Below, piece after piece: positions 1 to 8,706 of a DNA stretch of 45,511 nt. Under the pieces are notes generated by a model. The model worked only from the letters and a program-made list of their open reading frames with translations. It had not been told where the DNA came from and made no database searches. The translations under genes were made by a program, and so were the position numbers. Source of the DNA: Clostridiales bacterium (GTDB taxonomy: Bacteria > Bacillota > Clostridia > Clostridiales > Clostridiaceae); assembly GCA_012520205.1 (NCBI GenBank), contig JAAYOT010000237.1, forward strand, positions 1-45,511, in the 5' to 3' direction. Each line of letters starts with the position of its first letter. Within the stretch, counting starts at the first letter, position 1.

Positions 1-26
1 AGAATTTAAGATGTGAAATAAATAAA

Positions 27-64
27 AGCAAAGAGAGTTAAAATACCCTCTTTGCTTTTTTTGT
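27..64 (+). terminator. Rho-independent terminator of an upstream gene
   Basis: AAAGCAAAGAG ... CTCTTTGCTTTTTTT hairpin plus T-tract. Confidence 0.75.
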
Positions 65-143
65 TAATTAGATTTATTTGTGTAATTTTCTATATATTTT
101 TATCATAAATTACTATTAGTAAAAATATAAGAGGAGTTAAATT

Positions 144-422
144 ATGCAAAATAAAATTGAGAAAAGTAGAGAAGTTATAGCAGAAAAATTAGATATGCCA
201 AAAGACATAATCTTAAATATGCCTAAGATAACTATAATTGGGCAAGAAGAAATTACAATAGAGAATCATAAGGGTATAGTGCTTTTTGAAAGAAACATAA
301 TAAAAGTAAATACTAAATTAAAGCCACTTTGCATTGAAGGTGATAATTTTGAAATATTATATATTGGGGATTCCACTATAACTATTAGTGGTAGATTTAA
401 TTCTATATCATACGAGGTGTAA
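144..422 (+). CDS. yqfC: Sporulation protein YqfC
   Basis: 92 aa ORF with YqfC-like sequence directly upstream of yqfD; RBS gaggag. Confidence 0.9.
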   Translation: MQNKIEKSREVIAEKLDMPKDIILNMPKITIIGQEEITIENHKGIVLFERNIIKVNTKLKPLCIEGDNFEILYIGDSTITISGRFNSISYEV

Positions 423-423
423 A

Positions 424-1563
424 ATGGCAGGGGGAATATTTGAAACAGGTAAATTAGTAGTTGAAATAAAAGCACTAAATCCTGAAAGGGTTTTAAACAT
501 ATTATGGAATGAAAATATAAACATATTGAAGGTAAAAAAAGTAGACGTGGTAACTATAAGGGGGACAATAGAATATAAGGATTACGATGATTTAAAAAGG
601 ATTGTAAAAAGATTAAATGGGAAAGTAAAAATAGTTGGAGAAAGAGGAATTTTATTCTTTTTCTTTAGATTAAAAAATAAAATGTTTCTATGTATAGGTG
701 CAGGCGTTTTTTTACTTATTCTTTTATACCTTTCAACCTTTATTTGGAGCATAGAAATTAACACAAGAAATAATTTATCACCTTACGAAATAAGGCAAGA
801 CCTATTTGACTTAGGTATTATGCCTGGTATAAAGAAAAAGGAAATAGATGTTAAGGAATTAGAGAAAAAGATAGAGGATATTAATTCTGATATACTTTGG
901 ATAAGAGCGAGAATTGAAGGATCCACATTAAAAATCAGTATAGAAGAAAAAGTTAATCCTCCACAGATAGTAGAAGAGGAAATGGGCAATTTAGTTTCTA
1001 AAATGGAGGGAGAAGTAAGCAGAGTATATGTATTTTCAGGACGATCTGTTGTTCATAAAGGGGATTTGGTAAAACCCGGGGATGTATTAATTGAAGGAAT
1101 AAATGGTAAGGAAGAAAATCCTTATGAAGTTGTGCCTGATGGAGTAGTAATGGCAAATACATTTTATGAAAAATCCATGGTTATGAAAATAGAAGGTACT
1201 GAACTTAAAAGAAATGGAAATAAAGATACAGATATTTACTTAGAAGTAATGGGGAAAAAAATTTATCTTAAAAAAGCTATAAAAGGTTTTAAAGAATATG
1301 ATAAAATAGAGGAAAGTGGAAAAATATTTAAAAAAGTTAATTATTATGAAAAAGAAGAAGTTCCAGTGCAGTTAACTAAGGAAGAGGCTGTAGATAATGC
1401 AGTTGAACAATTACAAGAATCTCTTTATAATAATTTAACACGAGAAGCAAAAATTATAGATAAAATAGTAACCACTAAAGATGAATCAAATGGAAATATT
1501 ATTGTAAATGTTATTTTTGTAGTTGAACAAAATATAGTTGATAATAATCCTGTTGATTACTAA
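424..1563 (+). CDS. yqfD: Sporulation protein YqfD
   Basis: Long ORF with single TM and YqfD-like sequence; ATG at 424 preferred over the GTG at 388 that overlaps yqfC. Confidence 0.9.
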   Translation: MAGGIFETGKLVVEIKALNPERVLNILWNENINILKVKKVDVVTIRGTIEYKDYDDLKRIVKRLNGKVKIVGERGILFFFFRLKNKMFLCIGAGVFLLILLYLSTFIWSIEINTRNNLSPYEIRQDLFDLGIMPGIKKKEIDVKELEKKIEDINSDILWIRARIEGSTLKISIEEKVNPPQIVEEEMGNLVSKMEGEVSRVYVFSGRSVVHKGDLVKPGDVLIEGINGKEENPYEVVPDGVVMANTFYEKSMVMKIEGTELKRNGNKDTDIYLEVMGKKIYLKKAIKGFKEYDKIEESGKIFKKVNYYEKEEVPVQLTKEEAVDNAVEQLQESLYNNLTREAKIIDKIVTTKDESNGNIIVNVIFVVEQNIVDNNPVDY

Positions 1564-1582
1564 AAACTATAAAGATTAGAAG

Positions 1583-3676
1583 GTGATTGATGTGTTCTTA
1601 AATAAAGAAAAGTGGGTAAAAATAAGGGAAAACAAAAATTTTATTCAAGATAAATATAAAATACCAATGATTTATTTTGTTGTATTTATAGTTATATATC
1701 TGCTATTGCTTACCGTTGTAGCGCCCAAGAAACATAATTTATCAGTTGGTGATATTGCAGATGTAGATATAAAAGCACCAGTTGATCTTGTTGATGAAGC
1801 TGCTACTTTAGAGAAACAACAGGAAGCAGCATCGAAAGTAGATAAACAATATACAATAAAGAGTGAAGTAAGGATAGATGCTTTAGCAAAAGTAAATACA
1901 TTTTTTGAAAATATAAATAAAGCTATTTCCTCAAATAAAACTGATGAAGATACTAATAAATTAGAAAATATAGAAAAGGTTAAGGGGATAACACTAAGTG
2001 ATGAAGATTATAATATATTATTAACTTTAGAAAAAGAAAAACTTACGGAAATAAAAAACTTTATCATTAGTTCCTTAGAAGCAGTATATGAAGAAAATAT
2101 TGAAGAAAATAATTATGATAATATACAAAGAGCAAGAAATATTGTAGATAATTTATTAGCAGAAAAAAATTATGATAGAAATTTAGAAGAAATAATTAAA
2201 GAAATATGCTACAGTCAAATAAAACCAAATATGTTTTATGATAGTGAGAAGACAGAGGAAAAGATAGAAGAAACTAAAAAAAGTATTGAACCAGAAATAA
2301 TAAAGAAAAATCAAACCATCATAAAGGAAGGTGAACCTGTAACACAGGAACAAATAAATTTATTAGAACAATTAGGGATGCTTAATGATGGAATAAATAG
2401 AAGTTCAATAAAGATATTTATTTCTTTAGCCGTAGCGGTTATTGTTATTTTATTTTTACAATATAGGTATTTGTTAAAGGAAGATAGTGAAATATTAAAG
2501 AACAAAAAGATGTTAATTTTAATTAGTTCTATTAATATCATTCTTATTATTCTTTCCATACCATTAAGGGGAGTTTCACCATATTTAATACCTATTGTAT
2601 GCAGTAGTATGCTAATGGCAATTTTAATAAACAGCAAAACTTCTTTAGTTATGAATTTATTAAATATTATTTTAGTTTCCATTGTGGTAGGTTTTGATGT
2701 AGGAGTAATATTAATATCAATTGTTAATGTTATAATATCGACAATGGCTTTAAACAAGGTTCAGCAGAGAAATGACATTATTTATTCAACAATTTATATA
2801 ACAGTAATATCCACTTTAATTACTATAACATCTAGTATGTTATACTCAAATAATTTAAGAGAAATATTAATAAAAACAATGTACACTTCAATAGGTTGTT
2901 TTCTTTCAGGAATACTTGCTTTAGGATTACTACCTTTCTTTGAATCAATCTTTGATGTTGTAACAAATATAAAATTACTAGAATTATCAAATCCTAATCA
3001 GCCCCTTATGAAAAAACTGCTTATGGAGGCGCCTGGTACCTATCATCATAGTATGATGGTTGCTAATATTGCTGAATCTGCTACAGAAGCTGTAGGAGGT
3101 AATCCGGTAATTGCAAGGGTTGGAGCCTATTATCATGATATAGGAAAAACAAAAAGGCCCTACTTCTTTGGAGAAAATCAAATTGGAAGGGAAAATCCTC
3201 ATGAAAAAATTACCCCAAATTTAAGCGCATTAATAATTTTATCCCATGGAAAAGATGGAATAGAATTAGCTAAAGAGCATAAAATTCCAAAGGTTATTCA
3301 AGATATGATTGTTGAGCATCATGGAACGACTTTAGTTAAATATTTTTACTATAAGGCAAAGGAAGCAGCAGATAATCCAGAAGATATAAAAGAGGAGGAT
3401 TTTAGGTATTCTGGCCCTATACCACATACTAAGGAGGCAGGAATACTAATGTTAGCAGATAGTGCAGAAGCAGCTGTAAGGTCTATTAGTGAACCAACAA
3501 AGGCTAAAATAGAGGAAATGGTTAACAATATTTTTAATGATAAGATAAAGTCAAATCAATTGATAAATTGTGATTTAACTTTAAAAGATATAGAAATAAT
3601 AAAAAAGAGCTTTTTGAAGTCCTTTGATGGAATGTATCATCAGAGAATAGAATATCCAACAGAAAAGAAGAAATAG
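1583..3676 (+). CDS. pgpH: HD-family phosphohydrolase with 7TM region (PgpH/YqfF type)
   Basis: 7TM stretch, then HD motifs (YHHSMMVANIAE, YYHDIGKTKRP, VEHHGTTLVKYFY). Confidence 0.93.
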   Translation: MIDVFLNKEKWVKIRENKNFIQDKYKIPMIYFVVFIVIYLLLLTVVAPKKHNLSVGDIADVDIKAPVDLVDEAATLEKQQEAASKVDKQYTIKSEVRIDALAKVNTFFENINKAISSNKTDEDTNKLENIEKVKGITLSDEDYNILLTLEKEKLTEIKNFIISSLEAVYEENIEENNYDNIQRARNIVDNLLAEKNYDRNLEEIIKEICYSQIKPNMFYDSEKTEEKIEETKKSIEPEIIKKNQTIIKEGEPVTQEQINLLEQLGMLNDGINRSSIKIFISLAVAVIVILFLQYRYLLKEDSEILKNKKMLILISSINIILIILSIPLRGVSPYLIPIVCSSMLMAILINSKTSLVMNLLNIILVSIVVGFDVGVILISIVNVIISTMALNKVQQRNDIIYSTIYITVISTLITITSSMLYSNNLREILIKTMYTSIGCFLSGILALGLLPFFESIFDVVTNIKLLELSNPNQPLMKKLLMEAPGTYHHSMMVANIAESATEAVGGNPVIARVGAYYHDIGKTKRPYFFGENQIGRENPHEKITPNLSALIILSHGKDGIELAKEHKIPKVIQDMIVEHHGTTLVKYFYYKAKEAADNPEDIKEEDFRYSGPIPHTKEAGILMLADSAEAAVRSISEPTKAKIEEMVNNIFNDKIKSNQLINCDLTLKDIEIIKKSFLKSFDGMYHQRIEYPTEKKK

Positions 3677-3816
3677 ATAAATAGTATATGCTAAGAATTA
3701 AGAATTAAAATTAAGGATTATAGCTGAATTTTAATTCTTAATTTATATTATGATTTTTAACTGCTATAAAAAATTAAATGTACATTTAAAAAAGAGAAAT
3801 AATAAAGGAGATTTAT

Positions 3817-4317
3817 ATGTTATATACAGAAAATAGACAAGAAAATATAGAAATTACAGAGGAGTTTATTGACAATATACAAAAGGTTTGCGATTTTGTT
3901 TTAAAAGAAGAAGGTGTAAAAGGAGAATATCAAATTTCTCTTCTTTTTGTTGACAATGAAGAAATAAGGGAAATTAATAATGAAACTAGAAATATAGATA
4001 AAGTAACAGATGTCCTTTCTTTTCCCATGCTGGAATATGAAGAAGGAAAGGTATTTAAAGATATCTATTTAGATTTTGATTTTGATGAAAGATATAAGGA
4101 TGGAGATGAATTAGTACTTGGAGATATGGTTCTATCTTTAGAAAGAGCTTTAGAACAAAGTAAAGAATATGGTCACTCTTATGAAAGGGAAGTAAGCTAT
4201 TTAGTTGTCCACTCAATATTACATTTATTAGGTTATGATCATATGGTTGAGGAAGACAAGATCAAGATGAGACAAAGAGAAGAGGAAATGTTGAATAAAT
4301 TAGAAATAAGAAGATAA
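3817..4317 (+). CDS. ybeY: rRNA maturation RNase YbeY
   Basis: Motif [11 protein letters not shown]; synteny. Confidence 0.95.
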   Translation: MLYTENRQENIEITEEFIDNIQKVCDFVLKEEGVKGEYQISLLFVDNEEIREINNETRNIDKVTDVLSFPMLEYEEGKVFKDIYLDFDFDERYKDGDELVLGDMVLSLERALEQSKEYGHSYEREVSYLVVHSILHLLGYDHMVEEDKIKMRQREEEMLNKLEIRR

Positions 4318-4334
4318 AATAATGAGAGGAATAT

Positions 4335-5036
4335 ATGAAAATAAGAAAGATAGTTGAAAGCTTTAATTATGCTATTGAGGGAATTATTGAAACAGTAAGA
4401 ACTCAAAGAAATATGAGGATTCATTTATTAGCAGCCTTGATAATATTAACTGCATGTTTTTTTGTTGATTTATCAAAGGTAGAATTTCTTATACTATTAA
4501 TTACTATTACATTAGTTTTAGTAGGGGAAATTATTAATACAGCTATAGAATCTACTATTGATATGAGTATGAATCATTATCATCCCTTAGCCAAAATAGC
4601 AAAAAATGCAGCTGCTGGGGCGGTCTTGATTGCTGCAATAAATGCTGTCATAGTTGGATATATAATGTTTTGGGATAAGATAACAAAAATATCTTATAGC
4701 GTTATATTTAAAATTAAAAATTCGGAGCCGTATACTATATTTATAGCCTTAGCAATAGTGACAATAGTAACCCTTATAATAAAGGCCATATTTGGGGAAG
4801 GAACCCCTTTAAGAGGAGGAATGCCAAGTGGGCATAGTGCTCTAGCCTTTTCTTTAGCTACAGCAATATCATTAATAACAGAAGAACCTATATGTATAGT
4901 ATTAAGTTATTTAATGGCTCTTATAACGGCACAAAGCAGGGTAGATTCAAATATACATTCAATTTTTGAAGTTATTATTGGTTCCATTTTTGGAACCTTA
5001 CTAACATTGCTAATTTTCATAGTATTTAAAATTTAA
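4335..5036 (+). CDS. dgkA: DgkA-type diacylglycerol/undecaprenol kinase fused to C-terminal PAP2 phosphatase domain
   Basis: N-terminal EIINTAIESTID...HPLAKIAKNAAAGAVL (DgkA); C-terminal PSGHSALAF and SRVDSNIHS (PAP2). Confidence 0.88.
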   Translation: MKIRKIVESFNYAIEGIIETVRTQRNMRIHLLAALIILTACFFVDLSKVEFLILLITITLVLVGEIINTAIESTIDMSMNHYHPLAKIAKNAAAGAVLIAAINAVIVGYIMFWDKITKISYSVIFKIKNSEPYTIFIALAIVTIVTLIIKAIFGEGTPLRGGMPSGHSALAFSLATAISLITEEPICIVLSYLMALITAQSRVDSNIHSIFEVIIGSIFGTLLTLLIFIVFKI

Positions 5037-5127
5037 GAAACTTAATTTATTTATATTGAACGAGTTTAATTTTATATGAGAAATGATATAATTAAAGGTA
5101 CAATAACCGTAAAATGGAGGAAATGAC

Positions 5128-5529
5128 ATGGATTATAAATACCTGATCGAAAAAGCTTTAGAAGTAAGAGAAAAAGCATATGTCCCATATTCCAAATTTA
5201 AAGTAGGAGCTGCGGTGTTATTTGAAGATAATAAAATATACACTGGGTGCAATATAGAAAATGCATCCTTTGGCGCAACTAATTGTGCAGAAAGAACGGC
5301 AATTTTCAAGGGAGTTTCAGAAGGTAATAGGATTATCAAGGCAGTTGCAATAGTTGGAGATATAAGAACCTATACAACACCTTGTGGAATTTGCAGACAA
5401 GTAATTAGCGAATTTGTTGAAGGTGAAAATACTCCAATTATTTTAATAAAAAATAAGGAAGATTATATTATAAAAACTTTTGGAGAAGTTATGCCAGGGG
5501 CATTTTCTAAAAAGGATTTAGAAAACTAA
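5128..5529 (+). CDS. cdd: Cytidine deaminase
   Basis: CAERTAI and PCGICRQVISEF motifs. Confidence 0.96.
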   Translation: MDYKYLIEKALEVREKAYVPYSKFKVGAAVLFEDNKIYTGCNIENASFGATNCAERTAIFKGVSEGNRIIKAVAIVGDIRTYTTPCGICRQVISEFVEGENTPIILIKNKEDYIIKTFGEVMPGAFSKKDLEN

Positions 5530-5538
5530 GGAGGAAAA

Positions 5539-6429
5539 ATGTTTAAATCAGGATTCGTAACTATAGTTGGAAGACCTAACGTAGGTAAATCAACTTTATT
5601 AAATCAAATAATGGGTGAAAAATTATCAATAGTTTCAAATAAACCACAAACAACAAGAAATAATATTCAAACAATATTAAATGGGGAAGATTATCAACTG
5701 GTGTTCGTAGATACACCAGGAATACATAAGCCAAAACATAAATTAGGAGAATATATGGTTAACTCTGCCAAGGATTCCATTAAAGATGTAGATTTAATTT
5801 TATTTTTAATTAATCCAGAAGAAAAAATAGGAAGAGGAGATCAATATATTATAGAAACATTAAAAAATTCTAAGGCTCCTGTATTTTTAGTTGTAAATAA
5901 AATAGATGAATTTACACAAGATAGGGTTGCAAAGACATTGCAAATGTATTCAGATGAAATGGACTTTAAGGAAATCGTACCAATATCAGCCCTTAAGAAT
6001 AAAAATGTAGATAAACTAGTAAATCTTATGATTGAAAATATGCCGGAAGGTCCAAAATACTATCCAGATGATATGATAGCAAATGTGCAAGAAAGGTTTG
6101 TTGTTGCAGAAATTGTAAGAGAAAAAGCATTAAGAAACTTAAGGGAAGAAATACCCCATGGAATTGCAGTAGACATTATTCAAATGAAGCAAAAAGATAA
6201 TGGAACATGGCATATAGAGGTAGATATGATATGCGAAAAAGACTCTCATAAGGGAATAATAATAGGAAAAAATGGTCAATCCCTTAAAAAGATAGGTGAA
6301 ACTGCAAGATATGAAATTGAAAGATTTTTAAGAGCCAAGGTGAATATAAAGATCTGGGTTAAGGTAAGAAAAGAATGGCGTGATAATCAAGTTCTTTTAA
6401 AGGAGTTAGGTTATAAAAAACTTAAATAG
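5539..6429 (+). CDS. era: GTPase Era
   Basis: [19 protein letters not shown] domain [15 protein letters not shown]. Confidence 0.97.
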   Translation: MFKSGFVTIVGRPNVGKSTLLNQIMGEKLSIVSNKPQTTRNNIQTILNGEDYQLVFVDTPGIHKPKHKLGEYMVNSAKDSIKDVDLILFLINPEEKIGRGDQYIIETLKNSKAPVFLVVNKIDEFTQDRVAKTLQMYSDEMDFKEIVPISALKNKNVDKLVNLMIENMPEGPKYYPDDMIANVQERFVVAEIVREKALRNLREEIPHGIAVDIIQMKQKDNGTWHIEVDMICEKDSHKGIIIGKNGQSLKKIGETARYEIERFLRAKVNIKIWVKVRKEWRDNQVLLKELGYKKLK

Positions 6430-6436
6430 ATAGGGG

Positions 6437-7186
6437 ATGTTACGTCTGTCGCTGCATAAGATAAATGGAGTTATTATTAAAACTAAGGAGTTTAAAGAAA
6501 ATGATAAATTAGTGTGGTTATATACTGATAATTTGGGTAAAATAACTACGATAGCAAAGGGTGCAAAAAAAAATAAAAGCAGGCTTTTCCCAATTACTTT
6601 ACCATTTTGTTATGGAGAGTTTGTTTTGTTTAAAGGAAAAAGTCTATATAACCTACAAGAAGGAAAAATAATTAATTCCTTTCAAGGATTAATGGAAAAT
6701 TTAGATAAACTAACATATTCATCTTATCTTTGCGAGTTGATTGATATCTGCATAGAAGAGGGGGAAATTAATAAAAGTTTATTTAGAGATTTTATAACTT
6801 GTATGTATTTATTAAATACTAATGCACTAAATTATGAGATATTAATAAGATCCTTTGAACTTAGACTTTTAAAATCAACTGGTTATGGTTTAAGTCTGGA
6901 AAATTGTGTGGTTTGTAATAAAAAAATTTCAGTATCAAATTATATATCCTTATCTGATTATGGTGGAGTTTGTGAAAGTTGTGAAAAATATCAAGGAATT
7001 TATATTTCTAAACCTGCATATAATTCTATAAAATTTCTTTTAAAAACTCCAATGGGTAAATTGTATAGACTTAATATTAACGAAGATATAAAAAAAGAAA
7101 TTTATAAAATTACAAACTATATAATATCATCAAACTATACAAGAAAGCCTAAAAGCTTAGAAATGTTAAATTATATAAAGGAGTGA
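6437..7186 (+). CDS. recO: DNA repair protein RecO
   Basis: RecO fold with Cys pairs CVVC...CESC; follows era. Confidence 0.93.
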   Translation: MLRLSLHKINGVIIKTKEFKENDKLVWLYTDNLGKITTIAKGAKKNKSRLFPITLPFCYGEFVLFKGKSLYNLQEGKIINSFQGLMENLDKLTYSSYLCELIDICIEEGEINKSLFRDFITCMYLLNTNALNYEILIRSFELRLLKSTGYGLSLENCVVCNKKISVSNYISLSDYGGVCESCEKYQGIYISKPAYNSIKFLLKTPMGKLYRLNINEDIKKEIYKITNYIISSNYTRKPKSLEMLNYIKE

Positions 7187-7190
7187 TATT

Positions 7191-7784
7191 ATGTCAATTA
7201 CATTAGAAAAAGTTGATCAAGTAATAGAAAGAACAGGGGTAAGCTATGCTGAAGCTAAAGAAGCTTTAGAATTAAGCAATGAAGATGTGGTAGATGCTAT
7301 AATTTATATAGAAAATCAAAAGAAAGCTGAAAAGATAAAGAGTAAAGAAGAAAAATATGAAACCATAGAAGATTTAAAAAATTGGTTTAAGGAATTAATA
7401 AATAAGGGAAATGTAACTAGGATTAGAGTAAGCAAAGATGGTAAGGAAATTGTAGATGTTCCTGTAAATGCAGGAATTGCTGCAGGTGTTATCGGAGTAT
7501 TAATTCCACCAATTTTAGCTTTTGTTGTTATTGCAGCTGTAGTTACAAAAATAACTATAGAAATTACTAAAGCAGATGGAACTGTTGAAGTAGTTAACAA
7601 ATATATAACTAAAACTATGGAAGATATAAAAGATACAGCAACTAATGTAGCAACTAAAGTAAAAGATAAGGTTGTAGATATTAAAGATGATGTTGTGACT
7701 AATACAAAAAAAGATGAAAATACTTTAGAAGATAATGTTTTTAGTTATAGCGTTAAATTTGATGAAGATGAGAAGGAAGAGTAA
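7191..7784 (+). CDS. DUF4342-like protein with N-terminal UBA-like segment
   Basis: N-terminal helical SYAEAKEALELSNEDVVDAI, central hydrophobic segment. Confidence 0.75.
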   Translation: MSITLEKVDQVIERTGVSYAEAKEALELSNEDVVDAIIYIENQKKAEKIKSKEEKYETIEDLKNWFKELINKGNVTRIRVSKDGKEIVDVPVNAGIAAGVIGVLIPPILAFVVIAAVVTKITIEITKADGTVEVVNKYITKTMEDIKDTATNVATKVKDKVVDIKDDVVTNTKKDENTLEDNVFSYSVKFDEDEKEE

Positions 7785-7973
7785 TTAGAAGAAAAAATAA
7801 GATAAACAGAGTGGATTTGAAATAAATTCATGTAATAGGGAATATTCAGAAAATTTAATGAAAAAAATATAAAAATTAATATAGTAAAGTTGTAATAAAA
7901 TGTTATAATATAAATATCAGATTAATCAAAATTGTCTGAATATTCTCTTTATGTTTAAGAAAGAGGGATAAGT

Positions 7974-8612
7974 TTGAAATTATCACATAGACAAGAAGAA
8001 ATCGTTAAGATAGTAAAAATGGGACAGCCAGTGACAAGTGAAGCCTTGGCTGAGAAGCTTGGAGTAACAAGGGCTGCCTTAAGAGCAGATTTAGCGATTT
8101 TGACTATGTTAGGTATTTTAGAGGCTAAACCAAAGGTTGGCTATATTTACTTAGGTGCACATAAAAATTTTAAAATTATAGACAAGGTTTCAAAAATTCT
8201 TGCAAAAGAAATAATGTCAAAACCAACAACAGTTAATGAAGAAACAATGGTATATGATGCAATAGTATTTCTATTTTTAAATGATGTAGGAACACTTTTT
8301 GTAGAAAATAATGGGGCATTAGTAGGAGCTATTTCAAGAAAGGATTTTTTAAAAATAGCAATAGGGGGAACCGATATACATAAGGTTCCGGTAGGTGTAA
8401 TTATGACAAGGATGCCCAATATCATTTGTGGATTTGCAGAGGATAGAGCATACGATTTAGCAAAAAAAATAATTGAACATGAAATTGATAGCATTCCAAT
8501 AGTTGAAAAAATTGAAACAGAAAATGATAAAAAAAATCAGTATAGGGTAATAGGTAAAGTTTCCAAGACTAACATAACAAAGCTTTTTGTAAAGTTAGGG
8601 GAAGAGAATTAA
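7974..8612 (+). CDS. Helix-turn-helix transcriptional regulator with CBS domains (CcpN/YqzB-like)
   Basis: N-terminal winged HTH, tandem CBS domains; immediately upstream of ppdK. Confidence 0.87.
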   Translation: MKLSHRQEEIVKIVKMGQPVTSEALAEKLGVTRAALRADLAILTMLGILEAKPKVGYIYLGAHKNFKIIDKVSKILAKEIMSKPTTVNEETMVYDAIVFLFLNDVGTLFVENNGALVGAISRKDFLKIAIGGTDIHKVPVGVIMTRMPNIICGFAEDRAYDLAKKIIEHEIDSIPIVEKIETENDKKNQYRVIGKVSKTNITKLFVKLGEEN

Positions 8613-8706
8613 TTATTATGGTATTAAAGGTATATTAATTTAGGGTAGCTACAATACGAAAGTATTGTTACTATATATCAATTTGATTAAACGGAGGAGT
8701 ATTGAG

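Noticed and set aside
388-423. GTG start of YqfD overlapping yqfC
   Set aside because: ATG at 424, one base after the yqfC stop, gives the usual YqfD N-terminus.
2311-2757. 148-aa antisense ORF inside pgpH
   Set aside because: Mirror of the hydrophobic TM region of a well-supported gene; no RBS or family signature.
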